From assembly GCA_037039925.1 (NCBI GenBank), contig JAXRKP010000033.1, forward strand, positions 540,713 to 604,712: a DNA stretch of 64,000 bases, read 5' to 3'. Below are positions 21,365 to 34,120 of the stretch, one piece after another. Every line of letters begins with the position of its first letter. Position 1 is the stretch's first letter. This stretch comes from Doris montereyensis. Taxonomy: Eukaryota > Mollusca > Gastropoda > Nudibranchia > Dorididae. The notes below the pieces were generated by a model. It searched no databases. It had not been told where the DNA came from and worked only from the letters and a program-made list of their open reading frames with translations. A program made the position numbers and the translations under genes.

Positions 21365-23480
21365 ACATAAAGATGGTGGGTGACGAAACGCCCACTGTAG
21401 ATGGTGGGTGACAAAGCGCACACCGTAGATGGTGGGTGAAAATACGCCCACTGACGATACGCCCACTGTAGATGGTGGGTGACGATACGCACATTGTAGA
21501 TGGTAGGTGACGATACGCACACTGTATATGGTGGGTGACGACATGCCCACTGTAGCTGGTAGGGGACGATACGCACACTGTAGATGGTGGGTGACGATAC
21601 GCACACTGTAGATGGTGGGTGACGATACGCACACTGTACATGGTGGGTGACGATACGCACACTGTAGATGGTGGGTGACGATACGCACACTGTAGATGGT
21701 GGGTGACGATACGCACACTGTAGATGGTGGGTGACGATCGCACACTGTACATGGTGGGTGACGATACGCACACTGTAGATGGTGGGTGACGATACGCACA
21801 CTGTACATGGTGGGTGACGATACGCACACTGTAGATGGTGGGTGACGATACGCACACTGTAGATGGTGGGTGACGATACGCACACTGTAGATGGTGGGTG
21901 ACGATACGCACACTGTAGATGGTAGGGGACGATACGCACACTGTAGATGGTGGGTGACAACATGCCCACTGTAGAGGGTGGGTGATGACACGCACACTGT
22001 AGATGGTGGGTGACGACCCGCCCACTGTGTAGATACACGCACACTGTAGATGGTGGGTGACGAAAACGCCAACTGTAGATGGTAGGTGATGACATGCCCA
22101 CTGTAGAGGGTGGGTGACGACATGCCCACTGTAGAGGGTGGGTGACGACATGCCCACTGTAGAGGGTGGGTGACGACATGCCCACTGTAGATGGTGGGTG
22201 ACGACACGCCCACTGTGTAGATACACGCACACTGTAGATGATGGGGGACGAAAACGCCAACTGTAGATGGTAGGTGACGACATGCATAATGTAGATTGTG
22301 GGTGATGAAACACCCACTGTAGATTTGGGATGACGACACACACACTAGATGGTGGGTGATGACACGCACACTGTAGATGGTGGGGGATGACACGCATACT
22401 GTAGATGGTGGGTGATGACACGCACACTGTAGATGATGGGTGATGACACGCACACAGTAGATGATGGGTGATGACACGCATACTGTAGATGATAGGTGAT
22501 GACACACAAACTGTAGATAGTGGATGATGAAACACCCACTGTAGATTCGGCGTTACGACACGCACACTGTAGATGGTGGGGACGACACGCACACTGTAGA
22601 TGATGGGTGATGACACGCCCACTGCAGATGATGGGTGACGACACGCACACTGTAGATGTTGGATGAGGACGCGTCCACTGTAGATTGTGGGTGACGACAC
22701 GTCCACTGTAGATGGTGGCTGACGACACGCACACTGTAGATGGTGGGTGACGATACGCACACTGTAGATGGTGGGTGACGATACGCACACTGTAGATGGT
22801 GGGTGACGATACGCACACTGTACATGGTGGGTGACGACACGCACACTGTAGATGTTGGATGACGACACGTCCACTGTAGATGGTGGATAACGACACGCCC
22901 ACTGTAGATGGTGGGTGATGACACGCCCACTGTAGATGGTGGGTGATGACACACCCACTGTAGATGGTGGGTGATGACACACCCACTGTAGATGGTGGGT
23001 GATGACACACCCACTGTAGATGGTGGGTGATGACACACCCACTGTAGATGGTGGGTGATGACACACCCACTGTAGATGGTGGGTGATGACACACCCACTG
23101 TAGATGGTGGGTGATGACACACCCACTGTAGATGGTGGGTGACGACACACCCACTGTAGATGGTGGGTGACGACAAACCCACTGTAGAGGGTGGGTGACG
23201 ACACGCCCACTGTAGACACACACACTGTAGATGGTGGGTGACGACACGCCCACTGTAGACACACACACTGTAGATGGTGGGTGACGACACGCCCACTGTA
23301 GACACACACACTGAAGATGGTGGGGGACGACACGCCCACTGTAGACACACACACTGTAGATGGTGGGTGACGACACGCCATCTGTAGACACACACACTGT
23401 AGATGGTGGGTAATGAAATGCCCACTGTAGATGGTGGGTGACATCACGCCCACTGTAGATGGGGAGTGACAACATGCCCG
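21365..23480 (-). repeat. 2.1-kb minisatellite (TAGATGGTGGGTGACGA)
   Basis: About 80 copies of a 22-28-bp unit on the + strand reading GTAGATGGTGGGTGACGATA then CGCACACT. Sub-families differ in ACGATACGCACACTG, ATGACACACCCACTG and ACGACATGCCCACTG. All three - strand frames are nearly stop-free, giving spurious frames up to 717 residues (HPPSTVCVSSPTIYS repeats). There are no signs of coding selection: no single conserved frame and unit lengths not all multiples of three. Confidence 0.95.
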
Positions 23481-24039
23481 CTGTAGCTGAGTCGCGCGCT
23501 TCACTGGAAATATTAGAAATTTGTTGTGATGATTTTCTAAGAGAAACCATGGCTAATGTGACAATTGTTTTTACCAAAATGCACTCACATTTCCTAAACC
23601 AAGAGTGACTTGAATCTTTATTTTTAAAAACAATCGAATCAGGAAATTAACGGATCATTGAAAATATCAGGTTTGCCAAGTGGATGCGTTTGTTGTTTTG
23701 TAGCTTAGATTCTCTACAATTTTCTGCAACATAGATGTTATGGTGAATTTTCTGAACAAAATCCTCCAACTTATTTGAGCACCTGATTCAATCCTCTTTT
23801 TAGAGTTTATGAGGCGTGACAAGTTTTGCACAAAGCAACGGTGTCACGGCAGAATTACAAAATCTTCTGTCCATCCAATGAAAAATTCATGTGAAGATTT
23901 GTGAATTGTTGACATAACATTGACAAATCCAAAGACATTGTGGCAGCTAAGCTGATGGTGATGTGTGCAATTTTAGTAGCAAAGATTTAGCATGAGAGAT
24001 CATCACAAAGAACTTGTAGCATGTGCGTGAGATGATCAA
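23481..24039. other. Unique spacer between two arrays; no gene recognised
   Basis: AT-rich unique DNA without a recognisable exon. It grades into the downstream array through words such as GTGTGTAAACTTCACATG. Confidence 0.45.
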
Positions 24040-25345
24040 AAGGAATATAGTGGTGTGTGTGTAAACTTCACATGAAATTTTGTGGTTTGTGTGTAAACTT
24101 CACATGGAATGTTGTAATGTGTGAGGTCATCACAAGGAATATTGTATGTGAGATCGTTGCAAGAGATATTGTAGTGTGTGTGTGATCATCGAAATAATAT
24201 TTTAGTCTGTCAGATCATCACAAGGAATATTGTAATGTGTGACATCATTACAAAGAATATTGTAGTGTGTAACAACAACACATTGTAGTGTGTGAGATCA
24301 TCACGTATTGTAGTGTATGAAATCATCACACATTGTAGCTCGTGAGATAATCACATAGTGTAGTGTGTGACATCACATATCGTAGTGTGTGAGATCATCA
24401 CATATTGTAGTGTATGATAATATTACATATTGTAGTGTGTGATATCACATATTGTAGTGTGTGAGATCATCGCATATTGTAGTGTGTATGATCATCACAT
24501 ATTGTAGTTTGTGACATCATATATTGTAGTGTGACATCATCACATATTGTAGTGTGTGATATCATCACATATTGTAGTGTGTGAGATCATCACACATTGT
24601 AGTGTGTGAGATCATCACATATGGTAGTGTATGATATCATCACATATTGTAGTGTGATTTCATCACATATTGTAGTGTGTGAGATCATCACATATTGTAG
24701 TGTGTGAGATCATCACATATTGTAGTGTGTGAGATCATCACATATTGTAATGTGTGAGATCATCACATATTGTAATTTGTGGAATCATCACATATTGTAG
24801 TGTATGATATGATCACATGTTGTAGTGTGTAAGATCATCACATAATGTAGTGTGTGAAATCATCACATATTATAGTGTGTGTAATCATCACATATTATAG
24901 CGTATGAGATCATCACATATTGTAGTGTGTGAGATCATCACATAATGTAGTGTGTGAAATCATCACATATTATAGTGTGTGAAATCATCACATATTATAG
25001 CATATGAGATCATCACATATTGTAGTGTGTGAGATCGTCACATATTGTAGTGTGTGAGATCATCACATATTGTAGTGTGTGAGATCATCACGTATTGTAG
25101 TGTGTGAGATCATCACGTATTGTAGTTTGTGAGATCATCACATATTGTAGTGTGTGAGATCATCACATATTGTAGTGTGTGAAATCATCACATATTGTAA
25201 TGTGTGAGATCATCACATATTGTAGTGTGTGAGATCATCACATATTGTAGTGTGTGAGATCATCACATATTATAGCGTGTGAGATCATCACATATTGTAA
25301 TGTGTGAGATCATCACATATTGTAGTGTGTGAGATCATCACATAT
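24040..25345 (+). repeat. 25-bp minisatellite (ATCATCACATATTGTAGTGT), continuing at 25620-25700
   Basis: About 50 copies of ATCATCACATATTGTAGTGT then GTGAG. A shorter tail of the same unit resumes at 25620-25700, on the far side of an inverted SINE pair, so the SINEs interrupted a pre-existing array. Confidence 0.95.
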
Positions 25346-25355
25346 GCGGATGGTT

Positions 25356-25542
25356 GGTCACCATGGGGATTGAACCCGCGACTTCTGCGTCGGCACCCAT
25401 CACTTCACCATGAAAAGAAAGCGTGCTACCAACCATATCTGGGAGTGTAGTTAGCTCGGTTGGTAGCATTAGCATGTTTTCTTTTCATGGTGAGGCGATG
25501 GGTGCCGACGCAGAAATCGTGGGTTCAATCCCCATGGTGACC
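25356..25542. mobile_element. Inverted (head-to-head) pair of tRNA-like SINE copies
   Basis: The right arm (25459-25542, +) has an A-box-like TAGCTCGGTTGGTAGCA and a B-box GGGTTCAATCCCCATGG. The left arm (25356-25433) is its near-perfect reverse complement, with about 25 nt between them. Transcripts would form a hairpin of roughly 80 bp. The two copies differ by a few substitutions and a 6-nt indel, so they are separate SINE copies or an old inverted duplication and not an assembly mirror. Confidence 0.75.
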
Positions 25543-25734
25543 AGGATTTCTTTCTGTCTATTTCTTTTATTTGTCTCATCTTTGTTTTTATGGGGCTTTC
25601 ATATTATCTTATGTCATTACCTTCACATATTGTAGTGTGAGGTCATCACGTATTGTATTGTGCGACATCATCACATTATATTGTAGTGTGTAAGATCATC
25701 AAAGGAATAATGTGATGTTTTAGATCATTACATT

Positions 25735-26310
25735 TACAAGGAATATTGTAGTCTGTGAGATCATTACAAGGAATATGATAGAATGTGAGATCATTACAAG
25801 GAATATGCTAGAGTGTGAGATCATTACAAGGAATATGATAGAGTGTGAGATTATTACAAGGAATATGATAGAGTGTGAGATTATTACAAGGAATATGCTA
25901 GAGTGTGAGATCATTACAAGGAATATGATAGAGTGTGAGATCATTACAAGGAATATGATAGAGTGTGAGATCATTACAAGGAATATGATGGAGTGTGTGA
26001 TCATTACAAGGAATATGATAGAGTGTGAGATCATTACAAGGAATATGATAGAGTGTGAGATCATTACAAGGAATATGATAGAGTATGAGATCATTACAAG
26101 GAATATGATAGAGTGTGAGATCATTACAAGGAATATGATAGAGTGTGTGATCATTACAAGGAATATGATAGAGTGTGAGATCATTACAAGGAATATGATA
26201 GAGTGTGAGATCATTACAAGGAATATGATAGAGTGTGAGATCATTACAAGGAATATGATAGAGTGTGAGATTATTACAAGGAATATGATAGAGTGTGAGA
26301 TCATTACAAT
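25735..26310 (+). repeat. 30-bp minisatellite (GGAATATGATAGAGTGTGAG)
   Basis: About 19 very similar copies of GGAATATGATAGAGTGTGAG then ATCATTACAA. The unit resembles the neighbouring 25-bp unit (both contain GTGTGAGATCAT), so the two arrays probably share origin. The frames of 155-224 residues here are artefacts. Confidence 0.95.
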
Positions 26311-26802
26311 TACAAGGAAGATTGCAATGTGTGTGATAGTGACAAAAAGAAGCGAACAAGAACATTGCTATGTAGTAAATCCCCCTTTATGTATCCATCA
26401 TGATACCCCTAGTGATCTATATTTCTTATATTGTACATTTTTACTGTGATTTGCTTTTATCCTATTTTGTGTGATGCTCATTGTTCAACATGGATATGGA
26501 GAAATGTTTCAAAGCTTGCAAGAGACTTATACCTAAGTGCCGAAAATATGATTTATTTCATGGCTACCTGTCATTGCAATTTTGGTTTTGATTTGTTGAT
26601 AACCTGAGCACATGAAATTATTTACTGCATGCAGCAGGTCTGGCTAAACATTGTGCGAGCGTTGATATTTGATTTGCTACCCGTGTGCCAAGGTGTGAGT
26701 GTGAGTGGTTTGATTGGTGTTGAAAATGTGTCGTTGCTGTAGAGATGTAAGTGGCACAAATATGGAAAATGGGATTTAAAAGGTAAGCGGGAGAATGTGG
26801 TA

Positions 26803-27753
26803 CAATGATGTCCGCCTAAGAAACCGGTCCTCAGGAGACAGAAATAACGGGTTCTTAGGCAGACCGGGTTCTAAGGTGAACTCCGACATGCCTTGTATTT
26901 TTGCTTCATTATTCATATGCTTTGTATTGGCTTTTCCCCTTGACCTTACAATTTTGACCAGACCCCAATAGATAAGCAGTTTCTGTTTGTTATCAGGAGA
27001 ATTGCCTCGTGTAGGCACTATGATGGTCTGAATCTGTGCTGGAAATTATTTTTTGAAAAATATGTAGTCTTTGTAGGTAGATAGATTTAGCCTCCAGCGA
27101 GCTGAGCAAATGAATGAAAGATTATGATTAAGACAAAACAATGTTACGATTTGTATAATCACTTCCATACATGTTGAAATTACTATGTGATTGGTCATTT
27201 GTTTTTCAGCTAATCAGAAAAGACGGCCTGAGAAAACTCACAATAATAAGAAGGCTGCCAGTCACCTGTCTTTGATGTTGCAATGCGACCGGCGTAATCG
27301 CCTTGCCTCCACATCTTGGCGCGTGACTGTTACGTAATCTTTGTTCGCCTGTCGTACCCGAAGTGCCGAGACATGGTCACAGGTGGCCAGGAAAGATTGA
27401 CAGGACGGGTGGCGAGCCTTCCTCATATCTTTCATTCAGTGTCTGGCACACCCATGTGACGTGTTTATTACACCTACTGGCATCTGGACCAATGCGTTAG
27501 ACTTACCGCCCGCTTTTCTGTGATTCACTCTCAACATTTCACATCTTATTGGTATTAAATTGAGTAGTGGATTTTAAAAAATTGATTCTCAGCTCACGAT
27601 CAGACCGGGTTCTAAGGCGGGTTGAGCTGTACTACAGTACTAGCGGGGTGTTAAGGAGGTAGTTTTATCTAAGAAAAATTACGTAGCACGGAAAAAGCGA
27701 GTTCTTAGGCGGACCGGGTTCTCAGGTGGCGGGTTCTTAGGCTGACACCACTG
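26803..27753. mobile_element. TA-flanked DNA transposon relic, ~950 bp, with TIRs
   Basis: The left end CAATGATGTCCGCCTAAGAA and right end TTCTTAGGCTGACACCACTG are inverted complements over about 24 bp with few mismatches, and each is bordered by TA. Sub-terminal repeats of the type CGGGTTCTTAGGCNGACCGG occur inside both ends and near 27600. There is no transposase frame, so it is non-autonomous. TA target sites and CA-starting ends point to the Tc1/mariner/pogo superfamily. Confidence 0.8.
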
Positions 27754-27759
27754 TATAAA

Positions 27760-28935
27760 AGGTCAGGTGAGAGTGTGGTATGAATGGTCAAGTAAGAGTG
27801 TGGCACAGAAAGTCACATGATATGAATTCAATGAAATACGTAATATATACAGTCTGTATTAAAAACGCAACATTAAGAGAAGCTATTTCCCTATTTCAAA
27901 GTTTGATATTATGTTGTTTGTGCTGTGTTTTAGTTTGAAGTATGTATAGCACAGAAGTTTTGTAACATTGTAATTGCTCTCATTTTTAAATTTCATTTCA
28001 ATAAAAGCATTATGTTGAGCCTTAAATCATGACAAGATGGACATGCATACAAGCTCAAGACGGGCGCATTCCTTCCTGGGCGTTCTGATCTATTCTTTGA
28101 GGAGGGGAGGGACAGAGGATGTCTGCTAATTAACTGTTCATAATTTCATTATGTGTTTAAAACATAACAAAGTAATGAAAAGTTTGCTAAAAAAAAAGTT
28201 ATTACAAACATAACAAAGTAATGAAAAGTTTGCTAAAAAAAGTTATTACAAACATAATAAAGTAATGAAAAGTTTGCTAAAAAAAGTTATTACAATGTGT
28301 ATTAGTATGATGAAGCATAAACAACTTTAAAATTATCATTGGCTAATGGTGAGGTTTGTTTGCAATTTCTCATAATAAACAGTTAATCCTTAGACATTCA
28401 TTTGTCAACTTTCTGTACTGTAGAAAGTAAAAAAACTACTTTATAAAATACTAAAAGAAAAACCAAAAAAATAACAATCATTACAAAGAAATACAACATT
28501 AAAAATGTGTTGTGTTTTTCGTACCCCTTAGCATAATGTATTTTGTGTTATAATATAACTTTTATCTTGTCATCACCCCAAATATTTGTGAGCTCTAATG
28601 AATGTCTGCTAATGTGAATAATAAATTTGTGATGACTCATGTTTTATTTTGTGTGCTATATGACCAATGTTGTTAACTCACAGGGGCCAACAAATGTACT
28701 CATGTCAGCTCATACTAATACCAATAATAATAATTATTATAATATGTTTATGAAGAGAAAAAAAGATTTATTAAATTGAAATTAATTTTTACATTTGTTG
28801 TCATTGCGTAATGTTGATTCACTCTGTTGCTTGTTGTTTGTGGTTGTGTGTGCTACTGGTAGGTCCTACTTCATTCCTTTTTTTCTTTCACTAATCTATT
28901 AGTATTATCTTGCTATTTTCTCTAAAGTCACCCTG
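27760..28935. other. AT-rich intergenic DNA with a 3-copy 42-bp repeat
   Basis: At 28146-28295 there are three copies of AACATAACAAAGTAATGAAA then AGTTTGCTAAAAAAAGTTAT. The rest is AT-rich unique DNA with no recognisable gene. Confidence 0.6.
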
Positions 28936-28939
28936 AGAT

Positions 28940-30415
28940 CACTGCATGGTGGAAAGGGTAAATTAAACAAACAAAGCTTGTGATTGTTGTGAGTTTACTT
29001 GTTTGTATAGTTTTCACAACTTGTGCAAGCACTTCTTCTGATCCAGCTAAGCCATCAATGTCATCTTCAAAGCGGAGGTTTGTGATCTTGATCCCTCCTA
29101 CGCTGACTGATCCCTGGTGATCTTGAAGAGCCTCAGTCGTGATTGGTTCCAGGTGCATGTTGAAGAGTGTGGGCGACAGACATCTTTTTCTGACACCTCC
29201 TGATGCGTGGAGCCACTCCGCTTCAGCGCCATGTATGAGTACTGCGCTACTGGCGTTTGCTTATACCTGTAGTTGCTTGATGGTCTCGATCAGCTTGTTG
29301 TGTCCCTTGTTATCTGGTTTCATGGTTGCCCATAAAGCGTTATGCCAAGCCCTAGTAAATGCCTTCTTGAAATCAATGAAGACTTGGTAGATGCCCAGCT
29401 GATGGTGTGAGTGTGAGTACAGTAGTCGCTGGATAAAAGCACACTGCATAAACACACGCCTACATCTGTTGACCAAATTTTTTACTATATAATAAGTGTT
29501 TCCATAAACACACGGTATGCATAAAAGCATGCTTTCTCATGTGCCCAAAGGGTGTGCGTTTATCCAGTGACTACTGTATTTTTCTTTAGCATTGATTTTT
29601 TTCTGCTTAAGGTTTCAATCCGTGGAGGATAATCTTCAAAAATTACTTTGCTGGGGTGAATGATGAGGCTGATTGTTCTATAATTTTGGCAGAGTTGAAG
29701 ATTGCCCTGTAATAAGTAATTTGGTCAACGTACATGTAGTCGACCATTTGCTTGTCTGCCAGATTTTGTTGCAAATCATTGTCAGAATGTCAACTACTGC
29801 CTTTCCCCCATTTTTAATCAATGCTGCTTAGATGTCGGTTCCTCCAGCTGCCTGCCTCATCTTCAGTGATCTTACAGCGGCTTCAACTTTTTCTCTAAGA
29901 ATGGGTAAGTTGTCATAATATGTGGGTTCCACAGCTGTCAGAACTGCAGCGTTTTCTTGAGTCTGATGGTTATGAAGGTCACGACAGTACTCAATACATC
30001 AGGTTGTATTGTGAGTGTTATATCGTTGCCCTCTGTGAAGCATTTTCCCGCTTTTGTCTTGGATGGTGGTGACACATGATGTTTTTGTTTAGTAAGGTAT
30101 TTCACTATCTGGAATGCTTTTTTACTGTTGTTGTTTTTCTAGATTCTCTTCAAATCTCTCCATAATGATGCTCTATCCAATTTTCTTCAGCTTGACTCAT
30201 GCTCTTTCTTATCTTATTAATATTATTGATCTTCTTATACTCTGCTGCCCCTGTAGAATGCCTGGCGCTTTCAGATCTCTTCATCTGTCACACATTTCTA
30301 GAGTATCGCCGTTCACCCATGACTTGTTCTTCTTGCGGTGGTTTCCAATGATGTCTTTTGCTGTTTCCGTCATGACTGTTGAAAGTGTTAGTCACGACTT
30401 CAGCTTCTTCCTCTG
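28940..30415 (-). mobile_element. Degenerate non-LTR retrotransposon (RT region)
   Basis: Read from high to low coordinates: KKNKSWVNGDTLEMCD near 30320, then an RT core with VFIDFKKAFTRAWHNALWAT near 29380, LSPTLFNMHLEPITTEAL near 29160, and LRFEDDIDGLAGSEE near 29050 (the equivalent of the ADD catalytic box, with A changed to E). Many frameshifts and stops show it is dead. A 157-bp TIR element has inserted at 29420-29576. Confidence 0.8.
29420..29576. mobile_element. 157-bp MITE, TA-flanked, inserted in a dead LINE
   Basis: The left end CAGTAGTCGCTGGATAAA and the right end TTTATCCAGTGACTACTG are inverted complements with one mismatch, and both are flanked by TA (29418-29419 and 29577-29578). 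It is non-coding. The ends resemble pogo/Tigger-type CAGT termini. It interrupts the RT homology on both sides, which confirms insertion. Confidence 0.85.
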
Positions 30416-30419
30416 AGGT

Positions 30420-32330
30420 TCACAAGGGGACAAATTTACCGTCAATAGTGGCTTGAAACAATTTGCTAAAGGACATTTAAATGCTAGAGTAGGCAACAAT
30501 ACAGAGACATCAGGTTGAGTCATAGTAGGTAAAGAAGGAGAGACAAGAAGGAAAGACAACTTCTCCAAATAGAGAGAGACTAGTAGATAAAAGAACAATA
30601 TGAAAATAGCCAACACCTTTTTCCAACATAAAGATATCCACAAATATACAAGAGTAAATGAAGACGGGTGTGAAAAGTCAATCATAGACTACACAATAGT
30701 AAGCAGTTCCCTTTTTTTTTTACAGTTCAACGGATGCAAGATTTAACAGAGGAGCTGAAATATTTAGTGATCATCACCTAGTGATAAAAAAAATGAGATT
30801 ACTGAGAACAATCAGAGAAGGAAAAGAGGAAAGTTACTTACTCAAAATAGAAAAACCAAATAAACCAATAGTAAAAGAGAAATACCAATCTAGGATAAAA
30901 AGATTTATCAGTGAAAGGCAGATTGATCTGACTGATAGCACAATAGAAGAAAGGAAATACTTCTCAATTGTAATGAAAAGTTTGTGGTAAGAAACAAATT
31001 CAGGGAGATAGGAAAAGAACAGTATGATGGAATGAGAATGTTAAGACTAAGGTCAAAGAAAAGAAGGAATCCTGGAAGAATTGCTGATATTAACAAATGA
31101 AAACACCACAAGATAGGATAGATTATGTGTAAAAGAATTATTGCCAAAGAGGAAGTTAGGAAAGCAAAACAGGAACAATAAGAAGAGTTTGGACAAAGAC
31201 TTAAGAAATCTATCAAGGAAATCAAAAGCTGTTTCTGGGGAGAAACTAAAAGCATGAGAAAAATCAAATTCAAAGCATGCCTAATTAGACAAATAAAGAA
31301 CACAAGGAAAAATAATGATGGAAAGCAACAAAATCTTAAGTTTTTTCAGCAATTACATAACCCCTCCAGAACATAAGAAACAAGGAGTACAAATCAAACA
31401 GTAAGGACAAATAATCCAGATGATAAAATTGAAGTTGAAGATGTAGATATCTCAATGGAAGAAACCCAAACAGCTATAGGAAAGGTCCCAGTAGCAGATC
31501 AAATGTATCCAGAACTGAGTAAAAAAAAACCAAGAGAGGCAAACAAACTACTGCATGCAATAAGTCAACCAGCATGGAAGTCAAAACAGGTGCCACCGGA
31601 CTGGAAAAAGGGAACGATAGTACCAATTCACTCGGCCTTCTACGCTGCCCAAGCACCACGAGGATAAGTAAGCAAGTAAGCACCAATACACACGAATTTA
31701 AGAAAGGATCAACTATGGAATGCTCAAACTGGAGAGGGATGTCATTACTTAGCATACCAGGAAAAAGTATGTCAGGATACTAGAAATGAGACTCAGGAAA
31801 AGAGTAGAGGATCAGATTGAAGAACATCAGAATCAGAGCGAATTCAGACCGGGAGGAGTGTACAGGACCACATGTTTACTTACAATTAGACAAATAATAG
31901 AACAATTCTTTGAAAGAAACATTAACTTACACCTTAGAAAAGACATTTGACAATGTGAGGAGGGATGAACCATAACATTCTTTAAAAGAACATAATGTAG
32001 AACAAAATTTGATAGAATTAAACCAATATGTGCAGTAGGAGCGGCTGGAAATTTGTCTGAAGAATTTGATGTAGAAATAGGATTTAGACATGCCTTCTTT
32101 TATTTATCATATTGATGAATTCAGTTGCAAAGGCATCCTCAAACTCAAAAATGGAAGAAAATGAATGTAAGAATGTGGAGACTCAAACCTCTCTACTTGG
32201 AAAATCAGAGAGTGACCGTCAAAATAATATCAACAGTCTGAATAATGAACTTAGTAAAAGAGGAATGAGAGTAAACGCAAAGAAAGCCATCCTTTGGAAG
32301 TTTAAACTGCTGCATGAATGGTTGACAAAG
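30420..32330 (+). mobile_element. Degenerate non-LTR retrotransposon (endonuclease + RT)
   Basis: Shares its sequence with the - strand element at 46480-48120. It has the endonuclease piece LNARVGNN near 30480, ISDHH-like 'SDHHLV' near 30770, and the RT piece ADQMYPELSKK...LLHAISQPAWKSKQVPPDW near 31495-31610. Later SNWRGMSLLSIPGKSM and a 'SEFRPG' block follow near 31850. Stops and frameshifts are frequent, so it is a dead copy. Confidence 0.8.
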
Positions 32331-32499
32331 ACAGGGGCTGTTTGTATTTTACATGGGTTTTATCTTGCTGCTTCCTCTTACTCTTAGGAGTGGGGGGGGG
32401 GGGGGGGGGGACCTCCCGAAATGATTTTTTTTTGCTTTTGAGTTTGGGTTCATGCTTTTTTTTAGTGTATGAGTAACTGTCAAAATACAATCATCCTAT

Positions 32500-33300
32500 A
32501 TCATTGAAAGGTTTGTAGCATCCTTGGTTGCCATGGAAACGGCCGTCTTGGATTTTGACCCAATTTTCAAAATCTATCTCCTCATTTAGTTATGAATAAA
32601 ATCACTTAAAACCTGTGCAGATCGTTTTTTCCATTCAATATCTAAAGAACGACGTCAAAAAGTTTACAAGATATCCAGAAAATCTGATGTCAATCTATTA
32701 ATATTGACAAGAGGAACCTGTGTGCCAAATATTATACAAATCGGTCGGTAAATGATGGAGAAGATACAAATTTTGTGTGAAAAAAAACATTTAGAGAAAA
32801 ATGCAAGTAAAGAAATTAAAAGAAAATAACCAAAACAAACGCTTCAGACAGGTTTCCTTGTTATAGCAGCACTCTTACTTTTTCGACAGTCTCTGGCATT
32901 GTTACTAATGTTGTAAGAAGCTTGTAAATCTAGGTTTAGATGTGCACTGTTGTGAAAATAGACGTCAAAATGACCATTTTTTATTTTTTTCCTCTCTTCC
33001 TATAATTGTCGCGTGTTAATAAACACATCGACCGACAACGCGTCTTCCACCTCTTCCGTCATTCAGCGCTTGGCGAAGTTGGCAAGCAACTTGTTGGTAG
33101 CAAGGCTTAATATTACGTTGCCAGCTATGGTGGTTATCAGCCACAGATTTTCAGTGCCATCTTCTCAGTCAGTCAGTGTTAGGGTAACTGTAGTCAAAGT
33201 TTTCTGCCCTTAAACTTGTAGATAAATGAGCATTCCACCCAAATAGGCAAAGGAGATATAATCAACATTTTAGTCCCATACTGGCCAATCCATGTTATGT
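32500..33300 (+). repeat. Dispersed repeat family, copy 1 (~800 bp)
   Basis: Aligns in the same orientation with 48540-49365. Shared words include TAGGTTTAGATGTGCACTGT, CTTCRGACAGGTT, TTCTGGCATTGTTA-like, TAGATAAATGA and ATCRACATTTTRGTCCCA. No coding potential or TIR was recognised, so the class is unknown. Confidence 0.7.
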
Positions 33301-33689
33301 TATCATTGAAATTGGTTATTTACTTTAAAAGTAAAGGGGTTAGATGTAATTCAAGTTATGTTATCATTGATAATATCAATGTTTTCTGAAATCTTACACA
33401 TTAGAATTAATACGCACGGTCAAAGACTATTGTTTTTATGTGAAAAGGTTGGCAGCTATGCATCTCTTTGCAAATTGTTCCAAAACTTAAAATCATCCAT
33501 CTACTCACTCAAAAACAAATAAAAAAATGTAACAAACAAACAAACCAATAAAACCCGGCATACATTGTACGCTCTAAAATTTCCACTGAAATTTATTAAA
33601 ATGAAATGCTGCTGAATATTTTGTAAAAAATATGGAATGTATGAAGGTAAAAAATTTATACAAAAGATAATCTATAGCATAGAAATATA

Positions 33690-34120
33690 AAGAGATTTTA
33701 CAACTTTATAAGAGATGATAAGATTTCCATATGAAAAGCAATGGATAAAAACATAAATAAAACTTTTATGAGACATGATCAGACTTTCATGTGAAAAGCA
33801 ATTATACAAATAAGATTTTATGAAAGGTGATAAGATTTTCATGTGAAAAGCAATGATACAAATACAAATACATATTTTATGAGAGATGATAAGATTTTTA
33901 TGTGAAAAACAATGATATAAATAAGACTTTTATAAGGTGATAAGATTTCCATTTGAAAAGCAATGATATAAATAAGACTTTTATGAGAGATGATAAGACT
34001 TTTGTGCGAAAATAATGATGCCAATAAAACTTCTGTGAGGCTTTTATGAGAAGGTGATAAGACTTTAAAGTAAAAAGCATTATATGAGAGGTGACAAGAC
34101 TGAAGTGAAAAGCACAGAAA
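33690..34120 (-). repeat. Degenerate ~50-bp minisatellite
   Basis: Repeated units read GAGATGATAAGATTTTCATG then TGAAAAGCAATGATACAAAT and AAGACTTTTAT, with many indels. About eight copies. Not coding. Confidence 0.8.

Noticed and set aside
21351..23504. 717-residue open frame (- strand) as a repetitive secreted protein gene
   Set aside because: All three frames are equally open, unit lengths vary, and there are no splice or start signals. The openness follows from the repeat unit lacking stop trinucleotides.
24040..26310. CRISPR-like arrays (25- and 30-bp repeats)
   Set aside because: Units are contiguous with no unique spacers, and the context is a eukaryotic intergenic region.
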